NCBI GenBank assembly: GCA_011947345.1
Contig: JAAVTG010000248.1
Span: forward strand, 301,705-365,704
Origin: Phytophthora quininea
Taxonomy: Eukaryota > Oomycota > Peronosporomycetes > Peronosporales > Peronosporaceae
DNA length: 64,000 nt
Direction: 5' to 3'
Part shown: one piece after another, positions 36,841 to 46,879 of the stretch
Numbering within the stretch: position 1 is the first letter of the stretch
Layout: every line of letters begins with the position of its first letter
Notes under the pieces: model-generated
Seen by the model: the letters and a program-made list of their open reading frames with translations, nothing else
What the model was told of the DNA's origin: nothing
Database searches by the model: none
Position numbers and translations under genes: made by a program

Positions 36841-38426
36841 TTAGGACTCCCTCGCAGCTTGCTGCGCTTGTATGACCTGCTGGATAAACTCGTCCGAGAG
36901 AACGATCTTGTCCTGTGCGCTGTTTTGAAGCTGCTGCAGGTATTGGACGGCGTCGGCAGAACTTGCGGTGGCGCCATAATTGTCAAAACGTTCATGCTCT
37001 TCTAGTTCCGCGCGCACGTGCATTAGCAGGCGGTTCAGATACCGACGATGTGCGACAGAGGCGCGATGAAGCACCAAACTCAGCTTTGAGGGCTCTGGAG
37101 TATCCGTTGGAGTGGGCAGGTTCAACGATGACGCAGGAACAGGAGCCCGGGGCGGCGTATTGGGAGGCGGTATTGATTCCTTTGGTGTGGTCGGGGCTGG
37201 TTCCGATGTATCGCCCCGTTCAATGTCTTCTCCTCGCGCAGTCGTGTCCACTGAAAGAGTCTGAAAACTATCGTCCATGCCATCCTGGACCTGTTGCTGC
37301 TGCTGAAGCTGATGCTCTTGCACCTTGGAGCCAGACATGGTGAGGAAGACTTGATGAGGACGAGCGAAGACACCATGCTTCGGCTTACAGCGGAAGTAGT
37401 AGCGGCCTTTGACGCTGCCGTCATTCTTGCCGTACGCCTCGTCCAATTCGATGCCCACCCATACACCCTTTACGCCAATAATTTCGCCCAGGAAGCGCAC
37501 AAAGCCAAACAATTCCTTGTCAGGGATACACACACGGTCGCCAACGTTCAGGCTGAAGCCAGCTAGGGCTTGGACTTGCTGCGTCGGCGCGATGCTCTCG
37601 TCTACACTGGCATTTGACGCCGACCCAGGGCCCTTGACGAATTCGCCGATGTCCATCGACACAAGCCCCTCCAGCCGCTTCTGTATCTTGTAGTCGACCA
37701 TGCTCATGACGACTAGCGCTCGCTTTGGGAACAGCGCGTGGAATGCCACGAACAGCTCGTGGGCCTGCGCTCGACATGACGAGCTGGCATCGTACAGAGC
37801 GTGCTGCAGCCCTTTCTCCAACTGCTGCACGTCATTTTTGTCCATAACCGAGCTCCAGGTGGCGAGTACTCGACGCAGACACGAGATGCAGCAGAGGCGG
37901 ATGAGCTTGCTCTTGCTGTCCAGTAGGATGTCCACGAAGAGTCTGAGCGTGGCGCCCTTGACCATCGTCTGGGCCACGATGGCCTCCAGACACTCGCCGC
38001 AGTAGGTGCCGCAAACTTTGTTTCCGCTGCCGCGCACCTCCACGAGCGTGGGCAGGATGTCCCGGAGGAACGGCGCCATGGCGTCCCGCGTGACGCGCGA
38101 GATGGTGGTGAGCAGCGCGCAGACCTCCTTGACAATCTGCGACCGCAGGTCCTGCACCATTCCCTTGAGCGGCCGAAGCGTCTTCCACACGTCGGTGCTG
38201 AGCATGGCGGCCACGCTGCCGGCGGGCGGGTCTAGCTCAAGCTGCTCGAAGGCCTTGTTCATCTCGTTCAACGCGGCGCTGCGCTCTTGCCAGTTCTCGG
38301 TGTTGCGCGCCACGCGGTCCATCTCGCGCGCCAGTGCCGTCACCAGCGCCTCCTGTCAGGGGCAGCACGAGCGGCGTTAGTGAGGAGATCCATGGGCATA
38401 CATTCGACACACGTCACCTTGCTCAT
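36841..38426 (-). CDS. TOG/CLASP-type domain plus CAP-Gly microtubule-binding protein
   Basis: Exon 1 is only 9 nt (38426-38418, Met-Ser-Lys), followed by a 65-nt GT-AG intron (38417-38353). Exon 2 starts EALVTALAREMDRVARN and encodes HEAT/TOG helices of the CLASP_N kind (NWQERSAALNEMNKAFEQL, QIVKEVCALLTTISRVTRD, CCISCLRRVLATWSSVM). Residues about 270-345 are a CAP-Gly domain with its hallmark GKNDGSVKGRYYFRCKPKHG. After a Pro-rich linker a Gln-rich coiled coil ends the protein (about 506 residues). CAP-Gly binds EEY/F tails of tubulin or EB proteins and TOG binds tubulin, so a plus-end-tracking factor is inferred. The small start exon explains why a simple ORF search would miss the ATG. A Fanzor remnant ends at its start codon. 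Confidence 0.85.
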
Positions 38427-39745
38427 GGTGCAGGATAGCTGCTCACTGATGGCTCAGGTTTTGGAGCGAATTGTTTTTGACTTTTTGACCAATGCGATGA
38501 CTCGTGATGCAAATTGTCTGGCCTTTGCTGTCCGCCACTTGGTGTCCCTGTCTGCGCCGCAGTGCGACGCCTGAATGCTCTCAGCCGTTTTGCACGATGC
38601 TTGCCCTTCAGCCCACTGCGTTGAAGTTGCAGCATGTTCCTCGCGGCATTAACGTTTCGATCCCAGAAGTTGGCTCGGCAGCGGCTGTTCACACAGTGCA
38701 GACGTTCCTAGTGCATTTGAGCACGATCTTCTTGTCTGCGAGCTTGGGACTACGAAATTAATTTCTGCATCTCTGTAATCGCCTTTGCCTCCTTCTTGGA
38801 CGGGTTTGCTTTCGCCTGAATGTCCTCTTCGTCCTCCTTCCGCTTCACCGTTGTGAACAGTCTGGCTTGCTTCAGGCGTTGGTGGCAACATGAGCACGTA
38901 ATGCTGGTCCGGTACTCGTCCATTAGTAGCACGGTCGCCCGTTTCTTGAGCACCTTGACAAACCCTTTGGCCGGGCCCATGGGATGCCCCTTAATGCCAT
39001 TTCGCCGACCCCAGTCACCATAGGCGATGCAGACTTGCTTGCTGGCTCTTAGCACAAGTCCAGCGCCATCGCGTCCACGGCCTTCATCTTAGCGCGGTGA
39101 ACCTCCACTTCAGAAATGCTTGCTCCGCGGAGAACACGAGCAAGAATCTCAATTGCGACCACACGATCTGCAACCTAGATAAGTAAGTCTTGTAGCTGGC
39201 CGTCTTAAACGAGGGCATGGCACGCAGCACGCCCGCACACCAGGGTTCGCTCTTCTTCAGGTTTTCGTAGTCAGCTTGAAAGTCGTTCATGTGAGCCATG
39301 TGTTAGTATTCGTGAGTTAAGATTTGGATGACTCTTTCGTGGCAGTTTTCGAAATTTGCGCAGCTCAAGCTTGAAAGGATCTACTATTTAGTCTCATTCG
39401 ATCCACAGCTTGACCATGTTGCCATTCGGGTCGCCCTCGTCGTCGAGCTCCGGCGCCGTTCTAACCCGATAACAATTATCCACAAGCTTCGTGGTCTGGC
39501 GATACGTGAACTTGACTTTTGGAGAGTGTCGGAACTGCACGTATTGGTGTAGACGATGGCGGTAGTTGAGAACAATCATGTTGAATGCATTGGGCGACAT
39601 GAGACGAGCCATCTCGCTTACCATACGTGACCCGTCGATTATCGTTTCGGCGTCGTATGTCGGGACTCGTACCCTGGCGGCCCAGTAGCGACAGCACCTA
39701 ATGTGGAATGTTGAGGGTACTTACCATCAAATGTAGGGAACTTAG
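38423..39745 (-). pseudogene. Fanzor (eukaryotic TnpB-like) transposon protein, larger C-terminal part, decayed
   Basis: Minus-strand translation shows, in order, VSEMARLMSPNAFNMIVLNY, VRTAPELDDEGDPNGNMVKL, AMPSFKTASYKTYLSRL, AYGDWGRRNGIKGHPMGP, then the TnpB-type block MDEYRTSITCSCCHQRL, a second Cys pair (VNSRCRANF) and WDRNVNAARNML. The EYRTSxxCSxC zinc-ribbon and the DRxVNAARN motif (RuvC-III-like) are diagnostic of TnpB/Fanzor RNA-guided nucleases. The reading frame is broken many times by stops and shifts, more than homopolymer errors would explain, so this copy is inactive. Its N-terminal part continues beyond the Mutator-like insertion at 46167-46484. The 3' end abuts the start codon of the TOG-CAP-Gly gene. 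Confidence 0.82.
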
Positions 39746-39754
39746 CCGTCGAGG
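39746..39754. repeat. Left 9-bp target-site duplication of the Mutator-like element
   Basis: CCGTCGAGG directly precedes the left terminal inverted repeat and is repeated exactly at 46158-46166 after the right one. Mutator-like elements usually make 9-bp duplications. Confidence 0.85.
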
Positions 39755-39833
39755 GGATATTTATCATGACAAGCCACAGACTCAGTGGACATTTTCGAGC
39801 CAAGCCACAAAGTGGCCATATTGCCACAAAGTC
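39755..39833. repeat. Left terminal inverted repeat of the MULE
   Basis: 79 bp, perfect inverted match to 46079-46157. Including two ambiguous G/C bases the match is 81 bp. Confidence 0.92.
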
Positions 39834-39855
39834 TCGTCACTCAGTATTCGAATTA

Positions 39856-40131
39856 TTATCTCAGTACTTTTGAACGAGGTTCTACATAAAGTAATTGTAT
39901 TTCGATATAACAAAAACTAGAAACAACAGAGATTGTCGCCGAAACGTTGGCATTATCTTGGAGTTTGTATGCTTTCGTAGGAAATTCAGCGGAGAAAACA
40001 ACAACATTGCCAATGTTTGTACATTCTTCGCAGTTTGGTTTGTATACACGTTTTGATGAGATGCACATGAGCACGTTTTCGTCGTCGAAGATACCGACAC
40101 AAAGCCAGTTCACATGATTGGCTAAAAATGT
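39856..40131 (-). CDS. Unassigned open frame inside the MULE
   Basis: The frame reads NHVNWLCVGIFDDENVLMC, then KPNCEECTNIGNVVVFSAEF, and has the look of real protein (aromatic, alternating hydrophobic). It begins next to the left inverted repeat and is antisense to the Crypton-like ORF side. It could be a second MULE gene, a captured host fragment or chance. No family recognised. Confidence 0.35.
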   Translation of the reverse strand, partial: TFLANHVNWLCVGIFDDENVLMCISSKRVYKPNCEECTNIGNVVVFSAEFPTKAYKLQDNANVSATISVVSSFCYIEIQLLYVEPRSKVLR

Positions 40132-40179
40132 TAACTTTGCCAACCACAACTCAAGAACCACGCCCTCCTCTCGTAGCAA

Positions 40180-42067
40180 ATGAAGCCCTCCGCCTCCCCT
40201 ACGAAGAGCTGCCATCCGCATCTCTCAGTCACGAGCACGACCGTCACGACAAGAAGCCGCACCAAGAGCTCGTCATGCTCGGAGGCCGCCACGACAAGAA
40301 GCGGCTCGTCACGCACGACGGCCACTATGACCAGAAGGCGCACCAAGCGCTCGTCTTCTGCGGCAGCTGCCACGACCAGAAGCCACACCAAACGCTCATC
40401 CTCCGCGGAGACCACCACGGGGCCCAATAGCAGCAAGAGCTCGTCCTGCACAACTACCATGATGCCCTCGATCGCGCCAAGTATGTACAGATCCTCGTCC
40501 CCGACAAGACGAGCAAAGACAACAACCACGGGCATGGGCATGGACGACAGCAGCTTGGTCTTGGTGGACCAGGAAACCAGCGCCGGCGACTTGGCTACGA
40601 TGCATCCGGATATGGATCACAGGAACCGCGCCACGGACATGGAGGTCGAGGGAGCGATGCAATTAAGCACGGACAGCAATAATTTGGGCAGCATACCGGT
40701 TGATGTCAGCGCCACGTCGTCAGCGGAAGAGCCTGGCCAGACACAAGTCGACTGTGATCGAGTTGTTACTGCGCAAGATGTCAGGGATGCATGCGTATCC
40801 TCCAAGACGCAGAGCGCCTACCGTGGCAGCTTGCGAGTGATATCGCGATGGATCAAGAAGCAAAAGCAGGAAGCTGCTGCGGAGTTCTTTGACGGTAAGG
40901 GGCAAATTAACCTGGACAAGTTCACGGCCGCTGACTTCGAGGAGTTTTTGTTGGAGAAAAGGAAATCTGTCAGCGTTGGTACCTTGAGTGGGTATCGAAG
41001 CGCGATGAAAGATTTATATCGCAGGAAGGAGGCGCCTTTAACTGCCGCCTACGAAAAAGGTTAGCCACTTTCTTTTCGGGTTTGAAGCGCATGGAAGCAT
41101 TGAAGTTTCAATCAGGCTCGCCAAAAGAGTCTGGTAAAGACCCGCTGCCGTTCTCATTGTATCGTGAGCTGTGTAGATCTACTTTGACGCGTCAGGATGG
41201 TGGATTCGCGCATCTTTTCCTTACGACTCAATGGAATTTGATGTGCAGGTCCGAATCGGTCCAGACACTCTACACGGAGCACCTCAGCATCCATGATGAC
41301 AGTATCGGTTGCATGCTGTACAAAGCGAAAACGAACCAGGAAGGCAACGGACCAAAAGACCCTCGTCACATGTACGCTAACGCTCTTAGCCCAGAAACGT
41401 GTTGGATTACATCGCTAGCCATCTACCTGGCATGCAGACCTACTCAACCGCCGGGACCATTTTTTCCTGGCTCTGAGCAAAAGTCTCGGTTCGGCAGGAT
41501 TTGTCGCCAACTGGTAAGTCAGTACGATCACCAAACACACTACGGAACGAACTCGATTTGCAAAGGTGTTGCCACGTTCGCGTGCAGTGGATCTACGGGA
41601 GGCCCGTCTATTGCGAGCGTTTGTTTACGAGTGGGGTGGTCACTTGGCGGTGTTCAAGACCGCTATATCCGATACGAATCTGCTGGGGACCAGTAACTCG
41701 ACCGAGTCGTGACTGGCCTGCCATTAAACCGTGCAGAATTTCCGCTATTGCCACCCCATTTTGCAGACAACCATAACCCGGTGATTTGTGCGTGTGTCCG
41801 TCAAATGTATCCATCGCTGTACACAGTTAGCAGTCTTGGGGACATTCTGAAGCTGTGTGTAGCTACACTAGTCATACACTCGGTCTACCTGTGGGAGACC
41901 TTACCACCATCACACCCACTCTTAGCCACATCCGTGCATGGCAGAAGGCCCTCTCCCTCGGCTACTTAGCTGTAGCAACTTGGACAGGATCTAGGAGAAC
42001 CTTGATCAGAATAGGTAACCCCTTCAGCGGCGACTCCGAAGCAACGATGCCAGAGGGTTGGTGTTAA
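40180..42067 (+). mobile_element. Crypton-like tyrosine recombinase element, damaged
   Basis: A first frame (40180-41064) has a Ser/Thr/Arg-rich N-terminus and a core-binding region ending LSGYRSAMKDLYRR. The catalytic frame (41082-41696) has FLTTQWNLMCRSESV (catalytic Arg), then GTNSICKGVATFACSGST and VGWSLGGVQDRYIRYE (Trp/His position and Tyr nucleophile). Cryptons normally have a His-x-x-Arg motif where this copy shows Asn and Cys (TNSICKG), so it is likely inactive. A third frame continues to ETLPPSHPLL near 41925. Cryptons insert as circles through a tyrosine recombinase and lack inverted repeats; I could not define its exact ends. It is nested in the MULE. Confidence 0.75.
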
Positions 42068-42219
42068 AAGTTAATTAGTTTCATGTGTAGGAATCCACTG
42101 AACTATCGCTAAGGTAGCAGCGACTCAACTCTCACATTCCCGTGGGGTGCCAGAGTATACCTCCGGCTGGAAGTCACGTTGGAATGACTGTGCAGAACTC
42201 TTTATGTTTGAGTTTGAGT

Positions 42220-42221
42220 TA
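42220..42221. repeat. TA target duplication, left of pogo-like element
   Basis: TA directly before CAGACAACGACG; matched by TA at 43485-43486. Confidence 0.75.
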
Positions 42222-43484
42222 CAGACAACGACGAATTAATCCGGCAACGCAAAAGCCGGCATTGAAGCTTGCATAGACAATTTCCCGCTTTTTTGGCCAA
42301 TCAAAAACGCAGAAAATAAACATTTTGGCCAATCACTACAGCTAATATTTGACTGGTGCACAGCAAAATGCCGTGAACTCTAAGCTAACTTTTACATCAC
42401 TTTTCGAGATGCCTATCAAGCAACGAACCTTCACGATTTTGGGGATATTATGCTACTTTTTACGCTAACGTTTACTAATTGTTTTGATTTAGCAATGGTT
42501 TCTCCTCCCAAAAGCCACAGCTCGCCAAGATGAGCTCTGAAGCATTGGAGGGACCCATGTAGAGTTTGCAGTGAAGCTGTGGGAAGAGTACGAGGCGTTC
42601 GCGTGGTGGCATGTACAACGTTGATGAAACTGCCATCAATTTTGACATGCCACCAACCCGTATTTGGGCCCTCAAGGGACGTCGAGACCCAGCTCACATT
42701 GCGGACACGACCAAGCACGCAGGACGGATGACTGCTGTTCTTACAATTCGGGATGATGGTAAGCCACATTTCGTTTTTGTTAACATTTACGTGGTTTTAA
42801 ACTAATTTGTCGAACGTTGTGCTAAATTTTAGGGGAAAAGTTGCCAATTCTCTTCATTGTGCGCGGCAAGTTGGGCGGACTGATAGACCAGCGCGAGTTG
42901 TGTGAGTATCCTAAAGGCCACACCTATACGGTGCAGGAGAACGTTTGGATGGATGCCACAGGCTGGCGATTTTACGTAGAGAATGTGCTACAATTCGAAA
43001 TAGATAAACCTTCCATCCTCCTGCTTGACAACTTTGAAAGTCATGTCTCGGAGGAGAGTCAGTGAATTGTTGCTGAGCTGGCAAGTACTACGGTGGTCCC
43101 ATTACCGCCAAACAGCACTTCGGTTTGCCAACCGCTTGATGTTGGCGTTATGGGACCACTAAAAGTTAAACTGCGAGCTAAATTTAGCGGAATTACTGGT
43201 GGGACCGCAAAAGAAAAACGCATACGAGCTATTAAAGCCACCATAGCGGCCTGGGAGGACATCTCTGAGGATACAGTAATTCGTAGCTTCGAGAAAGCTA
43301 TTCCCCACTACCCAGAAGTAACAATTTGACAATACAACAGTTTTTTGTTTGCCATCTGCTTTTTGTTGCTTTTTCTCTGTGCTAAGTTAAAATTTTAACC
43401 AATCAAAGCCGTTGCCGTCTTTTTCGTTGGCAGCATTTTGTATGCAATCCGATCAAACGTGCCAGATTAATTCGTCGTTGTCTG
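42222..43484 (+). mobile_element. pogo/Tigger-like Tc1-mariner-superfamily element
   Basis: Ends are inverted repeats CAGACAACGACGAATTAATC and its complement at 43465-43484, with one mismatch just inside, and are flanked by TA on both sides, the signature of Tc1/mariner/pogo elements. Length 1,263 bp. It holds a truncated DDE transposase (42611-43329) but no recognisable N-terminal helix-turn-helix, so the copy is probably internally deleted. Confidence 0.85.
42611..43329 (+). pseudogene. pogo-like DDE transposase, N-terminally truncated and broken
   Basis: Motifs YNVDETAINFDMPP (first Asp), SILLLDNFESHVS (second Asp) and PPNSTSVCQPLDVGVMGPLK (third Asp) identify the DDE_1 (pogo/Tigger) fold. 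A clean intron is visible at 42759-42832 (GTAAGC to TTTTAG) and splices DD-G-EKLPILFIVRG. A TGA at 43063-43065 interrupts the frame before the third Asp. The DNA-binding N-terminus is missing. Confidence 0.82.
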
Positions 43485-43832
43485 TAGACAAAATCCTCGT
43501 ATAGAGCGATCCTCTACTGTCATATCATCAACTACACGAAAGCTCAGCTTCTAACTCCATCATGTATCAGCTGGGGGTCAAAACATTTGGCTAATATTTG
43601 GTAGCAGATCCCTTGATAGAGGCAGATTCAACATGCCCTTTTCTAAGCCAATCAGAGACGCTCAATCCTGGGATTCCACCAATTACAGCACAGTATTTAC
43701 AACCGCAACATAGTCGTTATTCAAGTAGGAATAGTATTTATAGATGTCCGTTTCGAGGGAGGGTGACTTTCGGCATAAAAAGATTTCTTACTAAACGCTC
43801 CAGTTGCGTTCGCTCTCTACAGACAAGTGAGA

Positions 43833-46049
43833 ATGGATCTTGTTGATCTGCAAGCTCGGCATGGTCACGATCGACTAGCGATAGGTGATGTCTTCAGAAC
43901 CTGTGCTTTGTTCTCTGACTTTCTCAAAGATTACGCGTTTAATAACTACAAAGTTGTGGAAGAAGAAGGTAATTGCGGCAATCTTAAGAAGTGGCGTTGT
44001 GTCACTTCAGGGTGCGAATGGCATGTCTGGATTTCTCTGAAACGGGGGTCTGGAAAGCTGAAATCGAAATATGGGCACGTTCCGGTGGGTGACTGGTATG
44101 TTAGCCGGCTTTATGATGAGCACAAACAAGATTGTGGATGCTTCCGAAAACCATCTGCTGAACAAGTCTCTAAACTGAAGGGACTTCAGAGTGCATTCGT
44201 TGGTGGATGCCCCTCTTCACGAAGGAGAGTTTCGAATTCTCTAAAAGTAACAAGCAATGTGAATATGGACCAGAGAGCAGCGACGCTGTATCGAGCTATG
44301 AATATTTTTATGGCAGATACTGCGTTCTTGGATACATACAGCTACCTTACGAGCTATTTAACATCGTTCAGTGAAAAAATCCTGGGTCCCGTGTGTGTTG
44401 TCAATTAGACAAGCAAGGTCGTTTTTTTCGGTGCTTTATTTCAATTGGAGACGTGGTAAAAACGCAGCCCATGTGGATTCCGGTATTGCTGTGCGATGGT
44501 ACGCATATGCAGGGTGACAAATACAATGGTGTTTGCCTGTGTTTAATCGCACTCGACGGCGACGGGAAGAACATACCTGTAGCGGTGGGATTTATTCCTT
44601 CAGAAACAGCAGATAATTTTGTTTGGTTTCTTGCTAACTGTATTGCCGGAGGTGTTAAATTCGACGATCGGGCTTTGTTTGTTGACCGAGGGAAGCAGCG
44701 AGAAGCACAACAGCGTCTGGGCAAGCTTGGTTTTGGTATCAATTTAAAATTTTGTGCTTTTCATATTTCACTCAACGTGAAGGATCACTTCCGGGCTGTA
44801 GATAAGGAGATCGAGCGGGATGAGGCGTACGTTATGGATCTACAAAAAGCTTCCACCATAGCTGACTTTGAAAAAATTCTGAAAGGTATCGACAAAGAAT
44901 TCCCTTCCAGACGAGTAGTCCGGGACCAGCAAGGCAAAACGACAGAGCAGTCCGTGGCAGATTATTTGAGATCAATTCACCCGATCAGCTGGACACGCTT
45001 CGGAAATTATCCTCATTCAGAACCAGAACAGATATATCTAGAGGAGAATTGGCCCGTCGAGAAAGCGTTTGGTCGTCCTACACCTCTGTTTGGTCTTCGA
45101 TCAACAAGTGCTATCGAAGGCGAAAACAATGCCATGATCTGGGATAACATTAGAGACCAGGAGGTTCTTTTGGCTTGCATCGCCTTTCTCGAACGTGCAA
45201 CAGATACAATGATGAAGAAGCAAAAACCTTTCTCGGAGTGGACAAACAAAAAATATAATATGACGCCTACTGCCAGCGCTCGATTCCAAAACCAGGTTAG
45301 AAGAGCTCAAGCATGCACTGTTCGTGGAGGTTGCAATGGTCTTTATCAAGTTCATGAGCCCGTGAAAGTAGCAGGTCGCGAATCGGGTGGTGCACCAACA
45401 AACGTGATTGATGAAACGTTTCTGGTTGACATTTTAAAAGCATCATGTACACGATGCCCAACGCGAGAGCACAAGCAATATCCCTGTCGACATCTTCTTG
45501 CTGCATATAACCATTGACGATCGTGCGATATGGCGATGGAGCCACTATTTCATCCGTGCTACAAGATAGAGACCACCAAAAACTCGTTAGCGTCTGTACG
45601 GGTACTGTTGCCGTCCCGAAGTGATCTCTCCAGCACAAACTGCATGACTCCACCACCATTGTACCGTCAAAGTGGGTCTTCGCATACCAAAAGAAGAAAA
45701 GGGATCGAAAAAGGCGAACGCCTCGAATTCCAAGCGGCGGCGAAGTCCCCCGTGCCGCGAAGCCACTCTCAAAACCGCCAACACCAGCGTACGAGACAAC
45801 ACAAGGCGATTCAGCATTGGATATTGCGCTAACTACCTTTAGTGATCAAATCCGGGAGTCCCAACAGTAAAGCGAAAGCCGTACAAATGCGGCATCTGCG
45901 GAAAATCCGACGGTCACAACGCTTTAACCTGTCCCAAACGGATCAACGTCGATGCTCCAAGAGGAAGTGATATTGAAGGAGGTGCGTATGTCGTGGGAGA
46001 ATGTCCGCTGGCAATAATTGGCGACATTGTCGAATCCGCCATTGTTTAA
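43833..46049 (+). CDS. MULE transposase with SWIM zinc finger and C-terminal zinc knuckle
   Basis: The first frame (ATG 43833) is an N-terminal Cys/His/Trp DNA-binding region (WRCVTSGCEWHVWISL, HKQDCGC). The second (44396-45517) is the MULE catalytic core: IPVLLCDGTHMQGDKYNG (first Asp), VAVGFIPSETADNFVWFL, ALFVDRGKQ (second Asp), then a SWIM finger CTRCPTREHKQYPCRHLLAA. About 110 codons further on, in another frame, a CCHC knuckle appears: KCGICGKSDGHNALTCPKR (about 45877-45933). Breaks occur near 44395 and between 45520 and 45850; the first is within GTGTGTG. It acts on the 79-bp inverted repeats of its element. Confidence 0.85.
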
Positions 46050-46078
46050 TCCATCTAGCTTACACTTCTGCACTGATT

Positions 46079-46157
46079 GACTTTGTGGCAATATGGCCAC
46101 TTTGTGGCTTGGCTCGAAAATGTCCACTGAGTCTGTGGCTTGTCATGATAAATATCC
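46079..46157. repeat. Right terminal inverted repeat of the MULE
   Basis: Perfect inverted copy of 39755-39833. Confidence 0.92.
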
Positions 46158-46166
46158 CCGTCGAGG
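46158..46166. repeat. Right 9-bp target-site duplication of the MULE
   Basis: CCGTCGAGG, identical to 39746-39754. Confidence 0.85.
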
Positions 46167-46484
46167 TACTGCAGCAGCGGTAGAACATCATCTGCTAGAT
46201 CTTAGGCATCTCGTTGACCTCTTCCAAACAGCGAAGAACGTGGAGGTTTGCGCGATACCAGCCTTTTAGTTGGATCTGCTTCATCACGATACACAATCGA
46301 TATATTTGAGGGAGAAGTTCGGAGAAGAATCCGCGACAGCTTGCAGATGACACTTGAGTGCTGGTCTTTAGTGTAAACTCCTTGATACGGTAGCGTGGCG
46401 CGAGTCTAGAGTGTTTGAATTGTTCGGGTCGTCCCTTTTCTTGCGCTTTCAGCTCATGGCAGATACCTTGGAGTGGAGGTGCCT
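46167..46484 (-). pseudogene. Fanzor N-terminal part, separated from the rest by the MULE
   Basis: Minus-strand translation in one frame reads ELKAQEKGRPEQFKHS, RYRIKEFTLKTSTQVSSASC, FFSELLPQIYRLCIVMKQIQ and NLHVLRCLEEVNEMPKI, then a TAG, then QMMFYRCCSTST, which continues across the MULE site into AKFPTFDG at 39745. The order and frame fit one interrupted gene. The upstream end is lost at the inverted-repeat tip at 46485, so the start of the protein is missing. Confidence 0.72.
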
Positions 46485-46551
46485 AGAGTTGGGTAACAAA
46501 TAATCCAATCGATTAATCTATCGGATCTGATCCGATCACAATCGTTTCTAG
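46485..46551. repeat. Left hAT-type terminal inverted repeat
   Basis: 67 bp, inverted match to 53931-53997 with two differences. A second tip-like copy (TAGAGTTGGGTAATCG) starts inside at about 46549. Confidence 0.75.
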
Positions 46552-46879
46552 AGTTGGGTAATCGACCAGATCGGATTGATCGATCTGTACCTTCTGACCG
46601 ATTCGATTGGTCCATACCGATTATCGATTTTTATCGATTGAATCCGATCGGATCCGATTCGATCGGATCGACTCGATATAAAAAATCTAACTGATCCTGC
46701 AGAAACAGATTCAGTGTTGCATTTGAATACGAAGGATAACAGGTGTGGACTACAACGACAGCGAGTTCATCCTTCTATTTCTAATATAATTTTAAACGAG
46801 CTTCCGCATTCAAAACAAAAGGTTCTAGTCATCTGACTCGGACCTTCGACAAAGTTTCTGCCCGTGGGCAGGCAGTGTC

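Larger units (their letters stand above)
39755..46157 (+). mobile_element. Mutator-like DNA transposon (MULE), 6.4 kb, inserted in the Fanzor
   Basis: The ends are 79-bp perfect inverted repeats (39755-39833 and 46079-46157) beginning GGATATTTATCATGAC, flanked by the 9-bp direct repeat CCGTCGAGG. The element encodes its own transposase at 43833-46049 on the plus strand. It also carries two later insertions: a Crypton-like unit (about 40180-42067) and a pogo-like element (42222-43484). Removing the element and one duplication copy joins Fanzor coding sequence on both sides in the same frame, which proves the insertion order. Confidence 0.92.
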
